A DNA stretch of 64,000 bases from Lycocorax pyrrhopterus obiensis (GCA_014706295.1 JACSVZ010000024.1:6883608-6947607), one strand, 5' to 3'; counted from the first letter of the stretch, positions 20,533 through 32,100 are shown. Made by a program: numbers and translations. Notes: generated from the sequence alone by a model not told the origin.

Positions 20533-23500
20533 TCAGTGTGGCTGGGACCTGAGGCTGCCCAGGGCAGGGTGGGACGCCCGGACAAAGGCCATGTCCTGCC
20601 TGTACTTCATGGCCGTGGGGGGCTGGCGCCGGAGCAGCTGGTCACCCGTGTCCTGGGGCTCGGGGTCATCGTAGATGGTGGAGATGACAACAGAAGTGTC
20701 CTCACGGGGCTTCTTCCTCCGGATAAAAGTTGGCAGCTTCTCCCCGTGGTACCTGGAGGGAAGCAGGAAAGGTTTGGTGGGAGGTTGCAGAGGCCACCAG
20801 GCATCCCTGTGCTTCCCAGCTCCTTTCCTGGAATGGTTGGGTTGGAAGGGGCCTTACACCCATCCCATTCCACCCCCTGCCGTGGGCAGGGACACCTTCC
20901 ATAGACCGGCACGTGGTTCCAGCCCTGCTCCAACACCACAGCTCTGCTAAGGAGCCTTGGATTGTCAGGAAGAACAGCCTGTTCGTGTGGAATTCCCCAG
21001 CTGTGCAAGGAAAGGCAGATCCCTGGGACAGCCCTGTCCCCACTCGGCTCCCCTTGCAGCCTCTCAGCTGCTGTGAGCCCAGAGAGCCTGGGCAGAGGTG
21101 GGAACAGGGGCTGCGAGGGCACTTGGGTACTTACCCCAGCCCCCTCTTGCACCTGGGGTTCTGACCCTCGTTATCCAGAGCTTCGGCCATCCCAGAGTTG
21201 CTGCTCCCCAGGCCCAGCCCCTCCGTCCAGCCCTGCTGCTCCAGGACCTTCCTGCCAAAGCCCTGGCAGAGGGGGAAAAAACCATCACAGACTGGACAAA
21301 CCCCACCCTCATCTTCCCAGAGCCTTCTGCCCTCCTCCCACACCCAAGACCTCTCCTCCTCCCACCCCACGCCCTGTGGGCATCACCCCTGGCACAGCCC
21401 CTCCTGCCCTGAGCAGGCATCCAGAGCTCACCTTGGTGTGTCTCTCGAAGGTGCCAATGTGCTGCCCTGACACAGACCCATCCTCCAGCCCGTCCCGGAG
21501 CCGCCGCTCCAGCCACATCTGCACCGAGTCCCGAGCATCCTTATCCCCTCCATCTGGGGAGAAAGCAGCCAGAGTCAGCGCAGCACAGCTCAGGGAGGCT
21601 GCTCACCACCAGCATTTCCCCCAGAGCACCAGGCCGAGGAGGCAGAACCTGTTCTTTTTGGCAACGCTTGCTGCCAGACCAGAAAAACATTGTTTCAGGT
21701 TCAGTGACGGCTTGGATGCTTTCAAAGGATGACAAAGAGCTCCCCGAATTCTGCATGGTCAGAATTTCCCTGGTTTCCCTGGGGTGGGTGGCTCAGCTCT
21801 GATACCTTTGTCATAGTAGATGCTCATGTCCACGTCCCAGTCATCGGCCGTCTGCTCGTCAAAGTCTGCCAAGAGAAGGGAAGCAGCACTTTTGGTGAGG
21901 TGTGGCGCAGGGGAGCTCTTTGCTGGTGGCCCAGCTCCCTATTTTCCCTAACAAAATGGGAAGGGATCACAGAATCATTGAGGCTGGAAAAGATCTCCAA
22001 GGCCATTCAGTCCAACTGTGACCAGTTCCCACCTTGTCACCACTGAGTGCCACATCCAGTCCTTCCTTGGACACCTCCAGGGATGGAGACTCCAAACCTC
22101 CCTGGGCCTGACCACCCTTCCCATGAGGAAATTCCTGCTGATGTCCACCCTGCCCCTCCCCTGGCCCAGCCTGAGGCCGTTCCCTCTCCTCCTGTCCCTG
22201 TTCCCTGGGCGCAGAGCCCGACCCCGCCGGCTTCCCCCTCCTGTCAGGGAGTTGTGCAGAGCCAGCAGGACTGGACACAGCACTCGAGGTGGTGCCTCAG
22301 CAGTGCCAGCACAGAGCAAATGGCATTAGAGACTCCCCAAATCCCAGAGCCTACCCAAGAGGCTCCCAATGGCACCACGGGGGTCTCTGGGGGGTCTCTG
22401 GTGACCAGTTCTGTGCCCAAGGGAAGGCTCGGAAGCCACGGCGAGGTGTTGGTGGCTCCAGCTGACCTGGACTGTTTGTAAGGGCTTAAACCTGATTTAA
22501 GCTCGTGGGCTCAGTGACACAAACACCAACATCACCTCCATCCTCCTCCTGCCAGAACTGGGCATCCGTGTAGAACACGAGGCCGGAGCCGCCCTTCTCC
22601 CACTTGAGCTCGATCTCCTCCTCGAAGAGCCGCTCCCGCGCCCGCTCCTGCTGCGTCACGTCCTCGTGCAGGGCCTCGTGCCGCTCCCACTCCTCACACG
22701 TGTCATTGTCCTGCGGGGACAGCCCGGGAGGGAGCTGGGGGACGCCAGCACGGCCCCGTCCCCGCTCCCTGACCCCATCCCAGCGCCGTCCCCCCGGAGC
22801 AGCTCCGCCGGCAGAGCCAGGCCCGGCCCGCGGCGCTCAGGCCCCGACACGACGGATGAGCTCATTCCCTGAGCAACGCCGCTCCCAGAGTCAGCAGGGA
22901 GAAACCCCACAGCACACCCACCCCACAGGCCCGACCTGCCCCGCACAGATGCCCATTTAAGGAGCAGGTGTGTTGGACCTGAAGTCAGCACTAGCAACGA
23001 ATTAATTCCACTCCAGCTGATCCCTAAGGAGATTGTGTGGGCTCCCGGGAAGCGGCGCCCTGGCACAGACACAGAGCTGCCTGCCCAATTCTGGGCACAG
23101 CCACTAACCAGCCAAGGAACAGCCAAAAGTACGACTGCAGAGCCAGGAAACAGCCTGGGAGAAACAGCTGGAGGAGTCTGTTTAGTCTGGAGAAGAAAAG
23201 ACTGAAAAAAAAACTGGACAAAGGAGGGAACAAAGCACTCTCTGTGCCCCATGTTGCCAGGAGAAACTAATGGGGTGGAATTGCAGCAGAGATTTGGCAT
23301 CTGAGTTAATTCAGGTGGAGGAAAGAACGGGAATGTCTTGCCTGGGGATCTGTAATGACAGAGGTTTGGGAGAACAGGCCAGACAGGCGTCTGCCAGGGA
23401 GAGGGGTGGGATGGTTCCTGCCCAGCCCAGTTCTCCAGGAGCCTTTGTCACAAAAGCCATTTTCCTCAGAGTGACTAAACCCCAAGTGCAGCCCTTTGTG

Positions 23501-24830
23501 CAGCTCTGCACATCACTCCCAGCACACAAACGTGGCCCCCAACCTCCGTCACCTCATCTCCCAGCAAAGCAGAGCTGGGCCCATCTGCCAGGCAGCAGGG
23601 CAGGATCTGCTGGGCAGCAGCAGCCTCCCCTCTGCTCCTCCTCACATCAGACCCTCTGGGATCAACCCCTACGACCACCCTGAGCAGTTTTGGGGGGTTC
23701 AGGCCCCCCTGTCCCTGCCCCAAGGGGCTCAGTGCACCAAGGGGTGAACAATTGTATTTCAACACTGTTTCTAACAATCCATTTATCCGATTAAAAGAAT
23801 AGAAATGAGCTCTGAGAGTGGGATCTGCCCCCACGGCTCCAACAGCTGAGCCTGGATGGTGCTGGAATATTCCACTTACATCATCCGAGTGCGACTCTTC
23901 TTCCTCCTTCTCCTGGCCCTCCTCCTCCTCCGCGGGCCGGGCGGGGTGAGTCACCCCCGCGGGTGGCACCGGCTCCTCTCCCTCCGTGATCTCATCCCCT
24001 GCAGCCGTGTAAACCCTTTCTTCCTCAGCAACTGTCTCAGTGTTCTGGTATTCAAAGGGCACATTCCCATACCTGCGGGATGAGCCAGTCTTTGGAAAAT
24101 CCAGCTGCAGCTTCTTGATAACGCGGGGGGGCAGCCTGCAGGCCCGGATCAGCTCCAGGAACACGCTCAGGGGGGTGCCCACGTTCCCAAAAGGCATGAA
24201 GGAAGGGGGGTTGAACTCGGGCAGCCGCTTCAGCTCCGCCTCGGTGACAGATTCCCCGGCGGCCGCCCTGTGCTCGCTGCCGGGAGACGCCTCCGGGCCT
24301 GCAGCAGAGAAGGGACGGGTAAATCCCGGCGCTCCCGAACGGGAATAAGCAGAGCCCGCAGGGCTCTTCCTGCCTCGGAGCAGATTTAAAGCATTAAGGA
24401 AATTCCACGAGCAGTTCTAACCGCCCGGTACCCCGAGGGTGCCGTTCCGGGACCCCCGCCCGTTGCGGGACCCCCGCCCGCCCGTACCTGTCCCGGGGCT
24501 CAGGCGAACCCTGCGGATGAGGCAGCGGCCGGGCAGCGCGGAGCCGCCGGGCCCGACCCAGCGCTTGCCCGAGTACATGCGGACGAAGCGGCGGGCACGG
24601 CCGGGCCGCACGGACACCAGGCAGGAGCAGCTGCGCGGCGCCGAAGCCCCGCCGCCCGCCGGCGGGCGCTCGGGGCGGTGCCGGTAGTGGAAGCAGAGGA
24701 AGCCGCCGGCCTCCAGGAACTGGCTGAAGTAGGCGCGGAGCTGCGCGGAGCGGAGCGCGGCCGGGATGCCGCTCACCAGGCAGTACCGGGCCGCGCCGCC
24801 ATCACCGGCGGCACCGCTGGGCGCCGCCAT
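20533..24830 (-). CDS. GPATCH3: G-patch domain-containing protein 3
   Basis: Minus-strand exons: 24488-24830, 23880-24298, 22536-22710, 21806-21865, 21432-21553, 21135-21262 and 20533-20752. They join in frame to 488 residues (human 525); the difference is mostly a shorter variable segment in exon 1. All introns are GT-AG. The N-terminus carries the family block YCLVSGIPAALRSAQLRAYF and FLCFHYRHRPER. The centre has SRRYGNVPFEY and an acidic stretch (about residues 238-254). The G-patch spans about residues 374-420 across the last two exons, with GWTEGLGLG and RCKRGLGYHGEKL. The tail has ISTIYDDPEPQDT and a Met-Lys-Tyr-Arg block. G-patch proteins usually activate DEAH helicases; human GPATCH3 has been reported to dampen RIG-I/MAVS signalling. 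The start codon sits in a TISU element. Introns contain CR1 copies. Confidence 0.95.
20830..20945 (-). mobile_element. CR1 LINE 3' fragment in GPATCH3 intron
   Basis: Reverse-oriented: GAATGGTTGGGTTGGAAGGG, CATCCCATTCCACCCCCTGC, GGGCAGGGACACCTTCCAT and CCAGCCCTGCTCCAACACC, all standard CR1 tail blocks. Confidence 0.9.
21967..22322 (-). mobile_element. CR1 LINE fragment in GPATCH3 intron
   Basis: Reverse-oriented CR1 of about 355 bp. It opens with ATCACAGAATCATTGAGGCT and continues with GAGTGCCACATCCAGTCCTT, CTGATGTCCACCCTGCCCCT and a TCGAGGTGGTGCCTCAGCAG block. This is the longest CR1 copy in this gene. Confidence 0.92.
23165..23215 (+). mobile_element. Possible short CR1 fragment in GPATCH3 intron
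   Basis: TGTTTAGTCTGGAGAAGAAA resembles an internal CR1 block (usually ...AGCCTGGAGAAGAGGAGGCT). Too short and diverged to be sure. Confidence 0.4.
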
Positions 24831-24834
24831 CTTG
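24823..24834 (-). promoter_or_regulatory. GPATCH3: TISU / YY1 element on the GPATCH3 start codon
   Basis: The minus strand reads CAAGATGGCGGC, an exact match to the TISU consensus SAASATGGCGGC, with its ATG being the GPATCH3 start codon. TISU combines a YY1 transcription site with scanning-independent initiation on very short 5' UTRs. A CRE-like TGACGTTA lies at 24860-24867, about 30 bp upstream of the start codon. Confidence 0.8.
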
Positions 24835-25909
24835 GACCGCCGGTGCTGGCGCGCGGTGATGACGTTACGCGCGAGGGGTAGAGGCGCCGCCTGGTGGCGG
24901 GGGAGGGCGCGGCAGACGGGGCGTCCTGGGGGTCCCCGGGCCTGGGGAGGTGACAGGGCCTGGGGACAGAGAGACCCTGAGGGGTCCCCGGGCCTGGGGA
25001 CAGAGAGACCCTGGGGAGGTGACAGGGCCTGGGGACCAGGATACCCCAGTGTGGGAGGGGTTAACAGGCCCTGGGGGTGTCCAGACCCCATTGTGGGGGG
25101 GTTAACAGGCCCTGGGGGTAGCAGGGCTTGGCCAGACCCCCAGGGGGTCACAAACCCCGGGGGTTTCGGGGCACTGGGAGTGTCCAGGCTGCCCGTCCTC
25201 ATCCCTCGTGAGGGGTCTGGCCTTGTTCCCCGCTCAGTCCCACGACCTTTGCTGTCAGCCCCCCCTCACGGGTGGGTCCCAAGCTGGACAGGCGCCCACG
25301 GCCATCCCCTGTCCCCGGGACTGTCGGGAATTCCGTGTGACTGCCCGGGCCTGGCGCTGCCCGTGGGCCTGTGGGAACCATGCGGTGACTCAGGTGCTCC
25401 CTCCCCACGGAAAAAGGCCGTCACGGGGCTGAGATCGCCTCGGCAGCAGCAGCAGAGCAGCAGGCCCAGGCTGACACAGCAGTTCTTCCTCACCCCGCGC
25501 TGCCGGCCAAGATTCCGGGTGTTTCCTTGGGCACGGGGAGGCTTCGAGCAGCTTTACCTGACACCTCACCTGCGTCAGCCACGGAAAATGGGACGGGGTT
25601 TGTGCCTGTTGGCAGCTGGGTGAGTCAGAGCAGCCGCCGCTGACGTTGCCCTCGGGAGAGGCTCAACACCTGGATCTCAGCACCTGGAGAAAGGTGCAAC
25701 GTGGGGGTTTGCCCCTGGAAATTTCTGTGTGCTGGGAGCACCCAGGAGCTGTTCATCCAACAGCTCCCACTGTCTGGCAATCAAGCTGTCTGCACTGCCA
25801 GATGGATTTTTATGGAAAATCCCTTTTTGTTCCATTCTATCTTTTCCACGACTGCAGTTTTTTCTGCCCACCCCAAATTCAACACTGTTGCTAAAAAGGC
25901 ACTACCGTG

Positions 25910-26654
25910 TTCCAAAACACCAAACATTTTATTAAAAAAATAATTTATTGCATCTTATGTACAAACCACATGAATGTTCACTTATAAAATACTGACACCT
26001 CAGCTGTTGGAGGCAGGAGGAGCGAGTTTTCCAGGTGTGCACCTGGCTCTAACTCCAGGGAGGGAGGTTTCGATCTCTCACTAAACCAGCTCCACTCGGG
26101 GTTCACTTTTCACACAAACGGGAAAGCCCAGAGCCCCAGATGAGGTGCAGTAGGTTTAGGTGCTCCTAAGTGCTCTTAATCCTTTTGTATTTCATGGAAT
26201 TATGGAGGAAAGAGAGAGTCTAAGGAAAAGAGGGGTGAGTCTGTACACCCTGTAGGATTTAACACTCTGCCTTTTTCCCTGAAGAAATTTCCTGAGTATT
26301 TCTAGGATTCCAAGCACGGAAGCCAGACCCAGAGCTAATTCCGTAATGTTTGCCCTCGGTCAGTGATCCCACTGAGGCCATCAGACACCACGGGATCAAG
26401 CTGGGGACAACCCTCACTGCTTGGAGTTCACAGCAAAGGGAGTACAAACTGGGAGCAGAGCTCCGTGCTGTGGAACAGGGAAGGAAACCCCTCACCCTCT
26501 CACGCTCCCTGGGTTGGAGACCGGCCCAGGCGGAGCAGGAGCTGCTGTAAAATCTGCTGAGCCACAGCTGCCTCCCCAGGGATCCTCCAGCCTCGGCCCC
26601 AGTGAAACACGGAGTTCCCGCAGAGTCCGGAGCGCTTCTCTCCCAAATCCCTGC
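25910..26654 (-). other. NR0B2: NR0B2 3' UTR
   Basis: Minus-strand 3' UTR running to two AATAAA signals at 25949-25944 and 25933-25928 in an AT-rich end. Predicted cleavage is near 25915. Confidence 0.75.
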
Positions 26655-28027
26655 TCAGCAGGGCAGGGGCAGCCACGGGGCCTGCGGCCAGCCCGTGACC
26701 TCGAACAGCATCTCCACCAGCAGCTCGCCCATGTCCGCGTCGCCGATGATGGGCCGGAAGAACAGGTCCGTGATGAGGGCAGCAGGGATGGATTTTAAGG
26801 AGGAGGTGACCCGTAGAATGTGGGAAAAGCGGCCCTGGTCCTCGGGGTGCAGCGGCCGCAGCAGCTCCCGGAGCGCTCGCTGGGCTTCCCACTGCAGGCT
26901 CTCGATGTAGAGCGGAGCCCTCAGCCCAGGGATGTCTGCGAGGGAGAGGAGGGACAGAGGGAGATGAAGAAGGATGGGAAACAGCTTCAGATTTCTCCCG
27001 TTCCCACCCTTCCCCATTTCTCAGAAGGGATCTCTGAGGCCACACTAAGGAGATGGACACAGCACTGCTGAGGCGTAGCTGTTCCAAGGATGCTGTGTGA
27101 GGGAGGGAAAGCAGTTAATGGGGAAAATCATTAAAAGTAAAGGAATCCAAGATTTATGGTCTGCAGGGCAGGCAAAGGTTTTGACATCCTTCCTTCCTGC
27201 TTCCCAGTGCATTTGGGAATGACCAGAGTTAGGGAGAAGGTGACCAGCCCTCTCTGCTCTCACACCTGCCCCTCTCTGAGCGTCTCCAAGCCACGAGGTC
27301 TGTGTTTGCCCAGGAAGGTGGTGGAGTCCCTACCCCTGGCCGTGGCACTCAGTGCCCTGGGCTGGTGACAAGGTGGGGATTGGCAGAGGGTGGACTCGAT
27401 GATCTTGGAGATCTTTTCCAGCCTCAGCGATTCTGGGATGCTGTGATTCCGTGTCCAGCTGCCGGCGCTGGCCGGCAGAGCCACGAGGGCCTGGCACTCA
27501 CCCGGATTGAAGAGAATGGCTCCCCTCAGGTAGGTGTATTCGTTGGGGCTCAGGTCCAGCCTCCAGAAGCTGTGGAGGCACAACTGCAGCCGCTGCACAG
27601 CGGCCAGCGTGGGCTGCGTCCCCTCGGGCTCCTGCCCTTTGCTCTGGCCGCTGAGGAGGATCTTCTTGAGCATGCTGGGGGCTGGGGCCTCCATCACCTC
27701 AAAGGTCACCATCTCCTGCACCAGCCCCAGCAGGAAGAGGGGCACCCAGCAGCTGTCCAGCAGCAGCAGCTGGTCCTCCCGCGGCAGCAGGTGGAAGGCA
27801 GCGACGTTTTTCATGAAGTTGATGGTTTTGACCAGCACGTCGGAGGCGGCCTGGCAGGTGACGTGCGGCGTGCGCAGGCACACGGCGCGGCGCTGGTGGC
27901 ACAGGCAGCGCTGCCGGGCCCCGCCGGGGGGCAGGTTCTGGCTCAGGAGGGTGTACAGGATGGCGGGGTGCTTGTCCTTGCCGTGGCACTGGCACCTCTC
28001 GCACTCCATATCCACGCTGGTGCTCAT
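26655..28027 (-). CDS. NR0B2: Small heterodimer partner (orphan nuclear receptor)
   Basis: Atypical nuclear receptor with a ligand-binding-type domain and no DNA-binding domain; a co-repressor in bile acid and lipid feedback (FXR induces SHP, which represses LRH-1 and HNF4A targets). Two exons, 27502-28027 and 26655-26935, with the intron at the position expected for NR0B2 (after ILFNP, phase 1). They join to 268 residues (human 257). Visible: an LxxLL-like motif LYTLL at 24-28, the family blocks CWVPLFLLGL and VTFEV, the LKKILL motif, and FFRPIIGDADM near the end. After VEML, where human ends a few residues later, the frame continues for about 14 more residues ending LPLPC, giving a longer C-terminus. 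The start MSTS matches human. A Met at residue 7 is a possible alternative start. Neighbours GPATCH3 and NUDC fit human synteny. Confidence 0.96.
27310..27452 (+). mobile_element. CR1 LINE 3' fragment in NR0B2 intron
   Basis: Blocks GAAGGTGGTGGAGTCCCTAC, GAGGGTGGACTCGATGATCTT and a tail GATTCTGGGATGCTGTGATT identify a CR1 3' end, inserted antisense to NR0B2 just upstream of the exon-1 donor. Confidence 0.88.
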
Positions 28028-28155
28028 GGCTGAGCCAGGTCCTCGTCGAAACTCAGCAGGTGGGAGAGAGACGTAAAATCCTTTCCAAAATAAGTCACAG
28101 GCCAGATTGTCCCCGTCCTCCCAGCTCTGCCAGCCCGTGGCTGCTCCAGCCAGCT

Positions 28156-28163
28156 CTTATAAG
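28156..28163 (-). promoter_or_regulatory. NR0B2: NR0B2 TATA box
   Basis: CTTATAAG about 130 bp upstream of the NR0B2 start codon. The start site would be near 28130, giving a 5' UTR of about 100 nt. Mammalian SHP promoters are also TATA-containing. Confidence 0.7.
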
Positions 28164-28189
28164 GCCGGGTCATGGTGAACACCCCTCCA

Positions 28190-28200
28190 CAGCCTTGACC
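28190..28200 (-). promoter_or_regulatory. NR0B2: LRH-1/SF-1-like half-site in NR0B2 promoter
   Basis: The minus strand reads GGTCAAGGCTG, one mismatch from the YCAAGGYCR monomer site used by LRH-1 (NR5A2), about 30 bp upstream of the TATA box. LRH-1 sites in the proximal promoter are characteristic of mammalian SHP genes. A CCAAT box (GGCCAATCAG) lies at about 28265-28256. Confidence 0.5.
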
Positions 28201-28613
28201 GGCCTGATTAAGCAGCCCTCATTAAAACCACCCAACCAACCCCGTTGTCCCTGGGCTGATTGGCCGGGCCGAGCGAGTTCCCGGCGGCGTCAACGTCAAC
28301 GGCCGTTTTCTCAATGAATCGGCGGCGGGGAGGGGTTGTGCGGCCTTATCAGCATTACCCAAACAGGATAAACAGAGTCATTACCCCAGGCTGTACCATG
28401 GCACCAAGGCCCCATCGGGCAGGTGTCGCTGCCAGGGTTCACAGACAAACACGGGGCGCTCGTCTGGGCCCGGCGTTCAACGGCCCCGGTGCTCCGGCCT
28501 TGGGAAGAGCAACCTGGAAGTTGTGTTATCAGCAGCTGTTTGCCTGGCCTTGCTCAGCAGGCTCTTGTGGCGGTGGAGGAAGAGGAACCTGGTGAACGGG
28601 CAGGCTGTGATGG

Positions 28614-28965
28614 GGCCAGGGGTCATCTCTCTCAGAGGAAACGCAGGGCTGGGGAAGGGAAAATGCCCCCATTTGCAGAATGAGAGAAAAGTAAGGAAAA
28701 AAGGCCAAAATTCTCGGATTTTCCCAACGGAAAGGGACCCGGAGGTGCTGGTCGACAGCAGCTGAACATGAGCCAAAGTGGGCAATGATTGTTCCCCTGT
28801 GCTGGCACTGCTGAGGCAACTCAAACCCTGGGATCAGTTTTGGGCCCCTCACTCCGAGACAGACAGTGAGCGCGTCCAGGGAAGGGACCGGAGCTGCGGA
28901 AGGGTCTGGAGCACCGGGAGCGGCCGAGGGAGCGGGGCCTCAGCCTGGAGAAGAGGAGGCACCGC
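28614..28965 (+). mobile_element. CR1 LINE internal fragment abutting NUDC promoter
   Basis: Internal CR1 sequence: GGGACCCGGAGGTGCTGGTC, GACAGCAGCTGAACATGAGC, GTTTTGGGCCCCTCACTCCG and GGAGCGGGGCCTCAGCCTGG in the usual order. It ends about 70 bp before the first CCAAT box of the NUDC promoter. The 3' terminal repeats are absent. Confidence 0.92.
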
Positions 28966-29031
28966 CCGTCGCCATGACAACCCCGCCGCGCCTCGCGCCC
29001 CGCCTCTTCCTGGAAGATTGACAGCGTGTGC

Positions 29032-29123
29032 GGCCAATCCGCGAAGAGAGCGGCGCGGGGGCGCGCTGGGATTGGTGGGTGGGGAGGGGCTCGCGCTTCC
29101 GCGGACGCCGGTTCCGGTTCCGG
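29032..29123 (+). promoter_or_regulatory. NUDC: NUDC promoter elements (CCAAT and tandem ETS sites)
   Basis: CCAAT at 29034-29038, an inverted CCAAT (ATTGG) at 29071-29075, and two abutting ETS cores TTCCGG at 29112-29117 and 29118-29123. These precede the start codon by 30-120 bp in a TATA-less CpG island, a typical housekeeping promoter. Confidence 0.6.
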
Positions 29124-29152
29124 TGGCGGCCCGGTGCGGGAGAGGCGGCGCG

Positions 29153-32100
29153 ATGGGGCTGAGCGCGGAGGAGGCGGCGGAGCAGGAGGACCGGTTCGAC
29201 GGGATGCTGCTCGCCATGGCCCAGCAGCACCAGGGCGGCGTGCGCGAGGTAGCGCCGCCGGGATCGGGAGCGGGGAGGGCGGGGCAGGATGGAGAGGAGC
29301 GAGCGGGGAGCGCGGGGAGCGGCTCGGCCTCCTCGGGCCCCGCCCCGGCACGTGGAGCACGGGACGCACGTGCGCTGCTGCCGGAGCGGCGATAACTGCC
29401 CCCGGCAGCGCCAGCCCCGCTCGTTAATTAGTATGATGTTAATGAGGCGCCGCGGCGCCCTCACCGTGGCCTCGCACCCCGGTCCCCGCGCCTCCGGGCT
29501 TCCCTGAGCTCCCCCGGGCCTTCCCGGAGGGCTCCGGGTGCGCGGGCAGTGCCCGTGGTGGGTCACAGCGGGGCAAAGCACCACAGGGCAGGATCGATCG
29601 CCCCCGTTCACCTTCCCAGCACAAGCACCGGCGCCGTGAGAGCTGCCCGTGGTCGTGGGATCCCCGGGTGCTCGGGGATCTGCTGACCCATCTGATCCCA
29701 CCCCGATCCCCCTGGCCGGGGGCTCCACATCCAGGCGCTGACCTGCAGCAGGGCTGGAGGGTGTGGGAACATCCCACTCACATCCCACTCACAAATAATT
29801 TATAAAAAATGGTCCTGTGACGGTCCCTCGTGTGGTAGCGAAAGCTCCGACTGAAACACCCACAGGACAGAATTCCTGGGAAATAAAGATCAGCCAAGTT
29901 CAAGGAGAAGTTCAGGGTTTCCAGAGGGGGTTTGCAGGTGGTGGTTCATTCATCGGTGATCCCTGGCAGCTGCAAAAATAAGGAGTTTGTGTGTCTTTAG
30001 GTGTGCAAAGAAGCAAAATATGGTGTGTATATGTATATATATATATTTAGGGTATAGGTATGTGTGCACGTGTGAATCCATTCCTGCCTCAATAACAGCT
30101 CGGGGTATGGGAGCAGGACCTGAGAATAAACTGCTGCCTTTCTTCAAGCAAACACACAAATGCCTCTTCTGCAACCTGGGAATCCAGGGGCTGGGTCTCC
30201 ACAGTGGAGTGTTTCCCTCGGGCAGTGGTCACGGGGCTGATTCCAGGGCCACCCTGGCACAGCCACAGATAGGGAGGACAAAGGATAAAGGCTGCTCCAG
30301 AGACACGAGGTGACTGGAGGTGACCTGGGCTCATTGCTCCTTTTCTCTCCACCCTCTCCCTGTTGCCTGCCCCAGCTCGTGAACACCTTCTTCAGCTTCC
30401 TGAGGAGGAAGACGGATTTCTTCACCGGGGGAGAGGACGGAGTAGCAGAGAAGGTAAAAAACAAACCTTCAGGCCTTTAACTCTTCTTCCTTCCATCCCA
30501 CCCGTGTCTGTGCCGTGCCAAGAGTCCCCTGCTTGAACAGCTCCCGGCATTTGGGTGCACGTGGGCATCAGCAGCTCCTGAGGGAAGGAAACCCAGAGCT
30601 GCCCCTGCCTGAGTTGGGGAGCGCACAGTTCCCTGCTGGGATGGTAGCGCAGTGCAGGGTTTTTGCCAGGCTCTGGCCAAAGGCTTGTTTGGAAAGCAAA
30701 CCTGCCAGACACACTGACTTAACGGTGACACAGCAGGTGATAACCCCGGGTTACCTTGTTTGTTCAGCTCAGAAAGGGCACAAAGTCCTCGGCTCTGCAC
30801 ATGCAGCTGCCGCTCAGCTCGGGCTGGGGAGCCTGGATGGAGCATCCCCGGTCCTGCAGGGAGCCCTCACTGGAACTGGAGGGGCTTTAAGGTCCTTTCA
30901 ACCCAAAACATTCTGTGATTCTCTGAAATAAGAAAGGGGAACCCTACTGTCATTTTTCTTAGAGAGCAAATGTCCCCCTGTTCCTGGAGGCTGTGTGATC
31001 CCACCTGACTGGCAGTTCAGAGGTGCCTGGCTACTGTCTTTGGCAAACCTGTGCCTGTGAGAGAAAGGCGTTTGTGCCCTTGGGTGGTGGCATCTGTCAG
31101 AATGCTTTGTGGCCTCCTGGAAGAGTGCTCTGACACCATAGGAACCACGACAAATGTGGGAGAAGCTGCTTCCCCAGTGCTACTGAGCCCTTGGCATGGA
31201 AGAGAAAGGAGAGGGTGGGAAAGTCACTGTTTTTTGGGTGCCATTTCAGCAGCCCTTGTGGTGTGGGGTGAGGGAGGTGTGGGCAGGGACACAGACAAGG
31301 TCAGGCAGTGAAGATAGTTTCCTCATCGTGGATCACGGGGTTGGGAACAGGCTGGGACATCCTGGAGGCACACACATCTTACATTCTGTACTCCAGGTGA
31401 CACTGGAGTTGGGCTGTGTAAACAAATCTTGCCTGTAAAGCAAAGCAGAAATTCTCAGTGCTTGCTTACAAACTACAGCTTGCTTGGAAAAGGTTCTGGA
31501 TTTCCCCTCCCTCACCCCCAAAGCTCCTGGGATAGATATAAATACATGTTTCCCCTCTAATTCCTTTCTGAGGATCTGTGTCTGTCATTTTCTGGGGCAG
31601 ACCTCAGCTCACCTACGTGCTGCTCTGCACAGCACCCCGGCCTTATCGACCCTGGGGCAATTCTCTGGCTCCCTGTCTGTGTACTCAGCTTTCCCGCTGA
31701 GCACGCAGCCCTTGGCATCAGAGACCTTGGGATTTTGCCTCCCAGAGTGTCGACAACCTTTGGAGAATTGGGAGTGAGGCTGAAACAAAAGATTTATGGA
31801 GGAACTCAGCCCTCAGTGTAAAAACACAGGGGTGTTTCAAGCATTTCTCCTCTAAATCATGGCACTGAAGCTCCATCTGGAGAAAAGCTCAGGTGTGGAA
31901 AGTAGGTAAAAAAGTTGGATCTGGTGTGTCCAGCTGTCCTGGATGTATGGAGTAGCTTCAGGTGGCAGGGTTGGGCATCAGCTCGTCCTGCTGGAATTGC
32001 ACAAAGGACAAAATGAGCGGAGAATTTTTATTTCACTGTTATCCCCTGGAAACACACTCCCTGTGTAACTAGGAAGGGCTACATTTAAATATTTTGAATT

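Noticed and set aside
27699..28004. 101-codon minus-strand frame overlapping NR0B2 exon 1
   Set aside because: Alternative frame of the NR0B2 exon; the NR0B2 frame has clear family similarity.
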